This document shows positions 1 to 6,475 of a DNA stretch of 17,545 nt, one piece after another. The translations under genes and the position numbers were made by a program. The stretch is from JAGLSB01 sp023135955 (GTDB lineage Bacteria; Bacteroidota; Bacteroidia; Bacteroidales; GCA-2748055). A model generated the notes under the pieces. The model saw only the letters and a program-made list of their open reading frames with translations, ran no database searches and had not been told where the DNA came from. Numbering within the stretch: the stretch's first letter is position 1; each line of letters begins with the position of its first letter. The DNA lies in NCBI GenBank assembly GCA_030673645.1, contig DAOVIO010000081.1:1-17545 (forward strand). Direction: 5' to 3'.

Positions 1-147
1 ATGAATAATATTTATGGTCAATCTGAATATGCTGAAATTACAGATGATCTTAAAAAACAATTAAAAGATCTCAGATTCGAGTTAAATGAAACAGATAAAA
101 ATTATCCTGAAATTCAGAAAATTATTGATGAAAATTGGGATAAATAA
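1..147 (+). CDS. Sulfatase, C-terminal fragment (5' end outside window)
   Basis: The reading frame is open from the first base and ends in TAA at 145-147, giving 48 residues. The leading Met is probably internal: it fits the sulfatase C-terminal pattern 'DP-x-E-[MVL]-N-N', and the complete sulfatases downstream carry the same element (DPYEVNN in 9298-10851, DPYEMNN in 11006-12550). After it comes a charged helix (LKKQLKDLRFEL) and the ending YPEIQKIIDENWD, a familiar tail of S1-family sulfatases related to N-sulfoglucosamine sulfohydrolase annotations. The catalytic part lies upstream of the window, so active-site type and substrate cannot be seen. The gene ends 29 bp before the next sulfatase and is probably in the same operon. 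The identification is by tail similarity only. Confidence 0.7.
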   Translation: MNNIYGQSEYAEITDDLKKQLKDLRFELNETDKNYPEIQKIIDENWDK

Positions 148-176
148 AGTTAAAACTAATATTTAAAAACTATAAA

Positions 177-1670
177 ATGAAAATTAAACATGCAATAGGA
201 GCCTTTGCTCTGGCAACACCTTTTTTGATGTCATGTGCCTCTACGACAGAAAAAGAAGGTCCTAAAGAAAAACCGAATATTTTATTCCTTTTCGCAGATG
301 ATTTATCCTATAATGCTGTGAATTATCTTGGGAATGACATCGTTCAGACTCCTAATATTAATAGACTTGCCGAATCGGGAACATCATTTACAAATTGCTT
401 TCATCAGGGATCCTGGTCCGGAGCTGTTTGTGTAGCCAGCCGTGCAATGATTGCAACCGGGAGATATATTTATCATGCAAGAGACGAGATTAATGACGCA
501 CCTCTTTGGGGTCAATCTTTTTCTGCTGCGGGATATGATACTTATATAACCGGCAAATGGCATAATAAAGATAGAACGGTAATAAAAAGTTTCGATTATG
601 GAGTAGCTATTGGTCATGGAATGTACGAAACAAAAGGCGGTAAAGGCGGTATGGGTTATTTCAGACCTTCGCCTGAGAATAATGAATGGTCACCTTCTGA
701 TATAGACTTACTCGGACATTGGTCTCCAAGCAATAAAGACATAGTATGGGTTGATGGTGAGAAAACAGTAACAGAAGAATATGTTACTCAAAAACATACC
801 AGCGAATTGTATGCAGACAATGCCATAGAGTTTCTGACCAATCATGTTCCTGACAGCGACAAGCCATTTATGATGTATGTTTCATTTAATGCTCCACATG
901 ATCCTCGTCAGTCACCAAAGGAATATGTAGACATGTACCCTTTGGAAAATATTCCACTTCCAGTTAATTATATGGATCTGCACCCCTTTGATCAGGGAGA
1001 AAGATATTCCCTTAGAGATGAGCAACTTTCCCCGTTTCCAAGAACTGAATTTGCTATAAAAACTGCTATTCAGGAGTATTATGCCATAATCACTCATATG
1101 GATTATGAGATTGGAAGAATAATGGCTGCACTGGAAGAATCAGGTGAATTGGAGAATACCATTATTGTATTTTCGGGTGATCATGGTCTTGGTATGGGTA
1201 GTCATGGATTGTTAGGAAAACAAAATCAGTACGAGCCAAGTATACGTATGCCATTTGTTATTGCCGGTCCCGGAATTGAAAAAGGTGCCACAAATGATGC
1301 TATGATGTATCTGCAAGGAATATTTGCTACTACAGGAGAACTTGCCGGAGTTGAGGTTCCTGAGAATCTTGAGTTTAAATCTATTGCCCCATTATTAAGC
1401 GGAGAAACAAATGAGATTTATGACGCTATTTTTGGTTCATATAAGGATTTCCAGAGGATGGTAAGGACAGAAAATTATAAATTAATTCTTTATCCACAGG
1501 TTAATGAAGTACAACTGTTAGATATGAAAAATGATCCGGATGAATTAAATAATATTGCTGCAAATCCTGAAAACAAAGAATTAAAATTGAAACTTTTTAA
1601 TAGACTTTTAGAGCTTCAGCTCGAGGTAGGAGATGAATTTGATTTATCCGTCATGAAAGAACTGCTCTGA
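177..1670 (+). CDS. S1-family sulfatase lipoprotein, C-x-A-S-R active site
   Basis: A 497-residue sulfatase that should hydrolyse a sulfate ester on a glycan. The N-terminus is a lipoprotein signal peptide with lipobox LMSC (Cys20), so the enzyme is probably membrane-anchored in the periplasm or on the surface. The sulfatase domain begins at KPNILFLFADD, with metal-binding Asp41/Asp42. The active-site segment is C85-V-A-S-R89: Cys85 would become formylglycine, but Ala replaces the usual Pro. Other expected ligands are K127 and H129 in GKWH, H241 in APHDPR, D335-H336 in SGDHG, and K348. Length is normal for the family. The C-terminal LLDMKNDPDELNNIA is the usual sulfatase closing motif. The start is the only good Met before the signal peptide. 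The exact sulfated position attacked cannot be read; the neighbouring fucosidases suggest a sulfated fucan. Confidence 0.92.
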   Translation: MKIKHAIGAFALATPFLMSCASTTEKEGPKEKPNILFLFADDLSYNAVNYLGNDIVQTPNINRLAESGTSFTNCFHQGSWSGAVCVASRAMIATGRYIYHARDEINDAPLWGQSFSAAGYDTYITGKWHNKDRTVIKSFDYGVAIGHGMYETKGGKGGMGYFRPSPENNEWSPSDIDLLGHWSPSNKDIVWVDGEKTVTEEYVTQKHTSELYADNAIEFLTNHVPDSDKPFMMYVSFNAPHDPRQSPKEYVDMYPLENIPLPVNYMDLHPFDQGERYSLRDEQLSPFPRTEFAIKTAIQEYYAIITHMDYEIGRIMAALEESGELENTIIVFSGDHGLGMGSHGLLGKQNQYEPSIRMPFVIAGPGIEKGATNDAMMYLQGIFATTGELAGVEVPENLEFKSIAPLLSGETNEIYDAIFGSYKDFQRMVRTENYKLILYPQVNEVQLLDMKNDPDELNNIAANPENKELKLKLFNRLLELQLEVGDEFDLSVMKELL

Positions 1671-1756
1671 TGTTATATTAATTATCAGAGATAATAATAT
1701 TCCTTAAGTAAAAAGAATTCAGTTATTTAAGAATAAGTTATCAAAACGACAATCTA

Positions 1757-1784
1757 AGGTCCCCCTTCAGGGGGATTCAGGGGG
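1757..1784. repeat. GC-rich palindrome with a repeated TTCAGGGGG unit
   Basis: In an AT-rich gap, CCCCC (1761-1765), TTCA (1766-1769) and GGGGG (1770-1774) form a perfect 5-bp hairpin, or 6 bp if T1766 pairs with A1769. The unit TTCAGGGGG occurs twice, at 1766-1774 and 1776-1784, so the C-run could pair with either G-run. No U-tract follows, which argues against an intrinsic terminator. From memory, similar short C-run/G-run palindromes are scattered between genes in many Bacteroidota genomes; this was not checked. Function is unknown. Confidence 0.6.
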
Positions 1785-1818
1785 TTGATTTCTAGGAAGT
1801 ATCAATATTTTATGCTGA

Positions 1819-1848
1819 TTTGACTTTTTAGAGACCCTATTATATTTT
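1819..1848 (+). promoter_or_regulatory. Candidate Bacteroidota-type promoter before the GH29 genes
   Basis: TTTG at 1819-1822 and TATATTTT at 1841-1848 are separated by 18 bp. The known Bacteroidota sigma-ABfr consensus is TTTG, about 19-21 bp, then TAnnTTTG. This site differs at the last base of the -7 element and has a slightly short spacer. It lies about 30 bp before the ATG at 1880, in the widest gap but one of the window, where a new transcript start is plausible. In AT-rich DNA such matches also arise by chance. Confidence 0.3.
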
Positions 1849-1879
1849 ACTGTTAGTTTATCAAACCAATTTATCTACT

Positions 1880-3103
1880 ATGAAAACAAATTTTTTTCTT
1901 ATTGTCTCTTTATTAGTTCTGTTTTCCTGCACCAATTCTCCTAAAGAAGCGAGCGATAATTCTAAAATCCCATATTGGTTAACAGAATATTCTGAATTGT
2001 ATAATGCAAATCCACTCGAAGCCTCAAAAGCCTGGTTTCAGGATGCTAAAATGGGAATGTTCGTTCACCTTAACCTGGCCAGTCTTTGCGAAAACGGGAA
2101 AGCCGATTACCTCTTATGGGCCGAAGGAAATGCATCGGATAGACTAATTGAATTTGTTGGGTATACCAGGGAAGAATATGATAATGCTGAAAATAAAAAT
2201 CAACTCCTGTTTGATAAATACACACTTGAGAATTTAGATACAGATGCTATTTGTCAACTGGCTGTTGATGCAAATATGAAGTACATAGTATTAACAACGA
2301 CTCATCTTGGCAGAGTATTTAATTATAAAGCCTCTCATACAGATTTTACAAGTTTGAACGCACCGGTAGGGAGAGATATAGTAGCTGATATGCTTGAATC
2401 ATGTGAAAAGTCCGGACTCGGCTTTTTCCCCTATATGGCCACTGAATATTCCATTACAACTGAAGATGTTGTGGATCACCATCGTGCAGTAATTTCAGAG
2501 ATGCTTTCCCAATACGGACCAATGGCAGGTGCCTGGTTCGATGGTATTGGCGGTTATTATCAGCATCCCGAAAATTACACAGATCTCGATAAAACATACG
2601 AAATGATCAGAGAGCTGCAACCTCATGGATTAATATCTTTCAAAGAAGGCGCAATGTGTCTTCAGGACTATCTCTCTCCTGAACATTTTATGCTTGAATT
2701 TGATGACTGGAAATTTGAGGATCCCGGTATGCAGGCAAGATGGGATATAAGAAGGGCTCGTTGGGAAAGACAAAGTCAGGAAGAGTGGGATCAATGTCAT
2801 CAATATAAACTTCGCGAAATTAATACAGTTATCCAGGAATGTTATAACAGGGATAATACTCACGTGCCAAGTGGATGGATTAATGATGAAAGTGCCCGCC
2901 ATTTAGATGCGGATGAGTTATACTACCTGCTTGAATATGCTCGTCATTGCGGATCGAATCTAAATATAAATATTGGTCCGAGGCCTGACGGATCAATTCA
3001 TCCCGATGATGTTACTGCATTAACTGCACTGGGAGAAAAAATTGATAATGAAGGATGGCCGGAAATTGTTCACGAGATACCCGTTTTACAAAAAAAATTC
3101 TAA
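1880..3103 (+). CDS. Divergent GH29-like alpha-L-fucosidase lipoprotein
   Basis: A 407-residue protein with lipobox LFSC (Cys17), then a single (beta/alpha)8-type domain related to GH29 retaining alpha-L-fucosidases. DAKMGMFVH (residues 55-63) corresponds to the DAKFGIYTHWG element of the next two genes. The nucleophile is probably Asp221 in GAWFDGIGG. The end of the barrel, SNLNINIGPRPDGSI (359-373), matches the usual N-L-L-L-N-I-G-P-x-x-D-G. Two substrate-binding features are altered: HWG is H63-L-N, and the hallmark HHDGF is replaced around TTTHLGR (139-145), leaving only one His. Glu257 in SFKEG is a possible acid/base. The C-terminal beta-sandwich found in longer GH29 enzymes is missing. 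It may have an unusual fucoside or related sugar specificity, or be impaired. It lies 12 bp before the next GH29 gene. Confidence 0.75.
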   Translation: MKTNFFLIVSLLVLFSCTNSPKEASDNSKIPYWLTEYSELYNANPLEASKAWFQDAKMGMFVHLNLASLCENGKADYLLWAEGNASDRLIEFVGYTREEYDNAENKNQLLFDKYTLENLDTDAICQLAVDANMKYIVLTTTHLGRVFNYKASHTDFTSLNAPVGRDIVADMLESCEKSGLGFFPYMATEYSITTEDVVDHHRAVISEMLSQYGPMAGAWFDGIGGYYQHPENYTDLDKTYEMIRELQPHGLISFKEGAMCLQDYLSPEHFMLEFDDWKFEDPGMQARWDIRRARWERQSQEEWDQCHQYKLREINTVIQECYNRDNTHVPSGWINDESARHLDADELYYLLEYARHCGSNLNINIGPRPDGSIHPDDVTALTALGEKIDNEGWPEIVHEIPVLQKKF

Positions 3104-3115
3104 AACCATTATAAA

Positions 3116-4720
3116 ATGAAAACAATATTGAAAACTTTATTCATACTTGCATTAATCAGTCTGTATTCTTGTGCTGAAAAACCGGAGCCGGCTATTCATT
3201 ACGAGGCAAATTGGGAATCTTTAAAACAAGCTCCTATTCCTGAGTGGATGCTTGATGCTAAATTTGGAATTTATACCCACTGGGGTGTTTATTCTGTTCC
3301 GGCTTTTGAAAGCAATACTTATGCTAAGGAAATGTATACACCGGATAGCAAAGGTGACCCTCGTGGAGTAAAGGCACATCATCAGGAAAAATATGGTGAT
3401 GTAGCCAATTTTGGATATACCGATTTTATTAAAATGTTTAAAGCCGAAAAGTTTGATGCGGCAGAATGGGTAGGTGTAATGAAGGGAAGTGGTGCTAAGT
3501 TTGGCGGACTTTGTTTGGTTCATCACGATGGTTTTGCTCTTTGGGATAGTGAATTTACCCAATGGGATGCCATGGATAAAGGACCGAAAAGAGATATCTA
3601 TGGTGAAATAGCTACTGAGATTAAGAAAAATGACATGAAACTTGCGGCAACATTTCACCACGGAAGAACCTTTGGATGGGTTGTAAATGGTAAGGATGGA
3701 TATACACAGAAACAATTAGATACATGGGATATTTTCAAATCAGAATACGCTGATTTTTATCGTGACCCTTCAACCGAACCAAAAGAAAGTTTTGGAAATG
3801 AATGGGCTTCTAAAGTAAGGGAAGTAATTCGTAAATATGAACCCGATATGTTATGGTTTGATGGCCTGGCTGGATCTATTAAAAATGATATAATTCCAAA
3901 CGATACTATTACCAGTATTTTTGCAGATTATTTAAACAAAATGGTAGCTGATGGTAAAGAAGGTGTAATAGCTAATAAACTTCCAGCGGGCAGGAGATGG
4001 AATTTCCCCAACGGATTTGGTTTAAGGACCTATGAAAATGCCAGAGATCTTGAAAAGGACCCACAAGGATACTGGCTTTCTGACAGGGCAATTTCTTATC
4101 CATGGTCTTATGTTGAAAATAAGAATTACAATCTTACTTCCGATCATCACATTCGTTCAATAGTCGATAAGATTAGCCGAGGGGGTATTTTCTTTCTTTC
4201 CTTAACTCCAAAAGGTGATGGCTCAATTCCTGATGAAGAGAAGCAAATTATGTCGGAAATTGGCGAATGGATGAACGTAAACGGGGAGGCAATATATAGC
4301 ACGCGTACATGGGTTGTTCAGGCTGAGGGCCCGACAGAAATGCTTGAAAGGGATGAAAGAAGAAAAACTCATAAATGGAATTTTGATAAGTTAACCGCTA
4401 ATGATTTTCGCTTTACACGGTCTAAAGATCTGAAAACTCTTTATACAATGGTAGTGGGTTGGCCTGAAGATGGAAAAGTGGAAATTAAAACCCTCGCTAA
4501 AGGAAATGAACATGACGTACAGATTAAGGATTTAAGCATGCTTGGTGTTGATGAAGAAATTAAGTGGGAACAGGATGAAGAAAAATTGACAATATGGTTC
4601 CCGGAAGAAAAGCCTTGCGAAGTGGCTTATTCCTTTAAGATAGATGTTAAGAATAAATTGTCGGCTCCTGAAACAGATAATACTTTTCCGGAATTCCCTG
4701 AATACGTGAAAAATAAATAA
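3116..4720 (+). CDS. GH29 alpha-L-fucosidase lipoprotein (first of tandem pair)
   Basis: A 534-residue exo-acting alpha-L-fucosidase of family GH29 (retaining mechanism). The lipobox is LYSC (Cys19). Fucose-binding elements are intact: H55-W56-G in THWGVYS and H136-H137-D-G-F in VHHDGFALWDS. The nucleophile is Asp249 in MLWFDGLAG. A Glu in FGLRTYE (Glu307) aligns with one in the following paralogue and is a candidate acid/base; that residue varies in GH29 and is my inference. The barrel ends at SRGGIFFLSLTPKGDGSI, followed by GEWMNVNGEAIYSTR and a C-terminal beta-sandwich of about 120 residues. Length is typical. The start codon lies 12 bp after the previous stop, consistent with one transcript. 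Substrate is probably terminal fucose on sulfated fucan oligosaccharides, given the surrounding sulfatases. Confidence 0.93.
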   Translation: MKTILKTLFILALISLYSCAEKPEPAIHYEANWESLKQAPIPEWMLDAKFGIYTHWGVYSVPAFESNTYAKEMYTPDSKGDPRGVKAHHQEKYGDVANFGYTDFIKMFKAEKFDAAEWVGVMKGSGAKFGGLCLVHHDGFALWDSEFTQWDAMDKGPKRDIYGEIATEIKKNDMKLAATFHHGRTFGWVVNGKDGYTQKQLDTWDIFKSEYADFYRDPSTEPKESFGNEWASKVREVIRKYEPDMLWFDGLAGSIKNDIIPNDTITSIFADYLNKMVADGKEGVIANKLPAGRRWNFPNGFGLRTYENARDLEKDPQGYWLSDRAISYPWSYVENKNYNLTSDHHIRSIVDKISRGGIFFLSLTPKGDGSIPDEEKQIMSEIGEWMNVNGEAIYSTRTWVVQAEGPTEMLERDERRKTHKWNFDKLTANDFRFTRSKDLKTLYTMVVGWPEDGKVEIKTLAKGNEHDVQIKDLSMLGVDEEIKWEQDEEKLTIWFPEEKPCEVAYSFKIDVKNKLSAPETDNTFPEFPEYVKNK

Positions 4721-4748
4721 ACTATTGAATCTGCACAAGCATTGAATT

Positions 4749-6278
4749 ATGTTTAAAAATCTTTTGTATTTAATTTTGGTTGTATTTTTGAGTTCCTGCT
4801 CTAATAAAATCTCTGAAAAGGAATTCCCTGTTTATGAACCTAATTGGGAATCTTTAAATCAACATGAAATACCTGAATGGTTGCTGGATGCAAAACTTGG
4901 TCTCTATGGCCATTGGGGTGTGTATTCAGTTCCCGCCTTTCAGACGGAATGGTATGGTAGAATAATGTATGATAAATATACTCGTGGTGAAAAAGCTTTT
5001 AACCATCATATTGAAACTTATGGCAATCAGGCTGATTTCGGATATAAAGATTTTATAAAAGATTTTAAGGCTGAAAAATTTGATCCCGATGTATGGGCAG
5101 ATATAATTGTGAAATCGGGAGCAAAATACGCAGGTATTACAGCTGTTCATCATGATGGTTTTTGTTTGTGGGATAGTGAATATACCAGATGGGATTCAAA
5201 AGATATGGGTCCGGAGAGAGATTTATATGGGGAGCTTGTAGGTGCAATTCGTGAAGCAGATCCTGAAATGAAAATTTTAACTTGTTTTCATCATTATAGA
5301 ACTTACGGTTGGTTCTATTCTAAAGATTCTGCATTGTTAGAACAAGGAAAAGCTGAGAATTGGGATATTTTTGATCCTGAATATTCTGATTTTTACAGAA
5401 ATCCACAGACTGAATTACGGGAAGATTTTATGATTGAATGGGAAAATAAAATTAAGGAGGTTATAGATAATTATCAGCCGGATGTAATATGGTTCGATGG
5501 TGGTAATTTCAGAGGAGCTGAGAATGAACCAAGAACGCTTGAAGTGCTTTCTTATTTTTATAATACTCAATCAAAAAAGGGATCAGAAGTTGAAGTTGTA
5601 AATAAAAAATCAAATTTTCATCCGGATTTTGGACTACGGAATTTCGAAAAAGGTGGAAACAGAGGCGTTAAGACTGACTTTGACTGGGCGGATGACCTGA
5701 ATATTGCGAATCGTGCCTGGTCTTATACTCATGATATTAATTACAGAACATCAAATCAAATAATAGATGGATTTATCGACAGGGTAAGTCGTGGCGGTGG
5801 CTTGATGTTATCAATTGCTCCAATGGCAGATGGGGCCATACCTGAGGAGCAGATTAATATTCTTACCGATTTAGGTGATTGGCTGAAGATCAATGGCGAA
5901 GGAATTTATGGAACCCGTAGGTGGAAAATTGAAACGGAAGGGCCTAATGATAAGTTTATGGAGGATGGAGGAAAAAAAATAATGTGGAATTTCAAAGGAA
6001 ATACTGATGCAAGTGATATCAGGTTCACCAAAAAGGGAAACCAGCTGTTTGCTTTTATCCTTGACTGGCCAGCAGATGGAAAAGTCGTAATTAAATCATT
6101 ATCCAGTTCGGAAAAGATTGCTGAGAATGGTATTCACAATGTTAAACTACTAGGTTATGATGGAGCCTTAAACTGGCAACGGGATGAGGCAGGATTAACG
6201 ATTGATATGCCTCAAAATAAAATTGGAAATTATGCCTATGGATTTGAGATTGTAACCGATGGTAAACTTGTTGAATAA
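4749..6278 (+). CDS. GH29 alpha-L-fucosidase lipoprotein (second of tandem pair)
   Basis: A 509-residue GH29 enzyme with lipobox LSSC (Cys17). It is collinear with the preceding gene: NWESL near the mature N-terminus, IPEWLLDAK, GHWGVYSVPAF with H55-W56, VHHDGFCLWDSE with H134-H135, then WDIF and SDFYRNPQTE. The nucleophile is Asp250 in VIWFDGGN. Glu300 in FGLRNFE is a candidate acid/base by alignment with Glu307 of its neighbour. The C-terminal beta-sandwich is present. The pair probably arose by tandem duplication. They differ most after VPAF (TEWYGRIMYDKY here, SNTYAKEMYTPD there) and around the Glu loop, so linkage or sulfation-pattern preference may differ. The stop codon is followed in the same frame by the remnant of another gene (6279-6464). 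Confidence 0.93.
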   Translation: MFKNLLYLILVVFLSSCSNKISEKEFPVYEPNWESLNQHEIPEWLLDAKLGLYGHWGVYSVPAFQTEWYGRIMYDKYTRGEKAFNHHIETYGNQADFGYKDFIKDFKAEKFDPDVWADIIVKSGAKYAGITAVHHDGFCLWDSEYTRWDSKDMGPERDLYGELVGAIREADPEMKILTCFHHYRTYGWFYSKDSALLEQGKAENWDIFDPEYSDFYRNPQTELREDFMIEWENKIKEVIDNYQPDVIWFDGGNFRGAENEPRTLEVLSYFYNTQSKKGSEVEVVNKKSNFHPDFGLRNFEKGGNRGVKTDFDWADDLNIANRAWSYTHDINYRTSNQIIDGFIDRVSRGGGLMLSIAPMADGAIPEEQINILTDLGDWLKINGEGIYGTRRWKIETEGPNDKFMEDGGKKIMWNFKGNTDASDIRFTKKGNQLFAFILDWPADGKVVIKSLSSSEKIAENGIHNVKLLGYDGALNWQRDEAGLTIDMPQNKIGNYAYGFEIVTDGKLVE

Positions 6279-6464
6279 ACTAAGCGCGGAAATTTTAATT
6301 TAACGGAGGATTCTCCTTTGCGTAATCTTGGCTTTGAAGAAATAAATACTGAAAATATCGGGTTAATCCACGATCCTGCATTCCCCAGACTAATCAAAAA
6401 TGGGTTTCTTAAAAGCACCAATAATGCAGAAATAATTGATGATAGATATAAATTGGGAATGTAA
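6279..6464 (+). pseudogene. 3' remnant of a lost beta-helix (GH141-like) gene
   Basis: The codon after the GH29 stop continues an open frame of 61 codons to TAA at 6462-6464. The peptide includes NFNLTEDSPLRNLGFEEI followed by NTENIGLIHDPAF. This is the typical C-terminal ending of right-handed beta-helix polysaccharide-acting proteins (x-L-x-x-x-S-P-x-x-x-L-G-F-x-x-I-x-x-x-x-I-G-L). The intact neighbour has the corresponding stretch NYYVSENSPALGLGFENFDMENFG. There is no start codon early in the stretch, no signal peptide and no helix body, so I read it as what is left after a deletion removed the 5' part. Its stop lies 11 bp before the next gene, which looks like preserved operon spacing. 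The sequence differs clearly from the neighbour's tail, so it came from a separate paralogue. Confidence 0.7.
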
Positions 6465-6475
6465 ATAATATATTA

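Noticed and set aside
1..147. A complete 48-residue small protein starting at base 1
   Set aside because: The peptide matches the C-terminal tail of sulfatases, and the first Met fits the internal E-M-N-N motif, so a truncated large gene is more likely.
1757..1784. Intrinsic terminator after the sulfatase at 177-1670
   Set aside because: The hairpin is strong but no T-run follows the G arm on the + strand, and the downstream repeat of the G-run fits an interspersed palindrome better.
1761..1784. G-quadruplex
   Set aside because: Only two G-runs are present; four are needed for an intramolecular quadruplex.
3221..3715. 164-codon open frame on the - strand
   Set aside because: It is the antisense of the conserved GH29 region that contains HWG and HHDGF. 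The peptide looks non-coding.
6276..6464. Programmed stop-codon readthrough extending the GH29 enzyme
   Set aside because: The in-frame tail is a beta-helix C-terminus with its own logic, and the stop context shows no readthrough element. A deletion relic is simpler.
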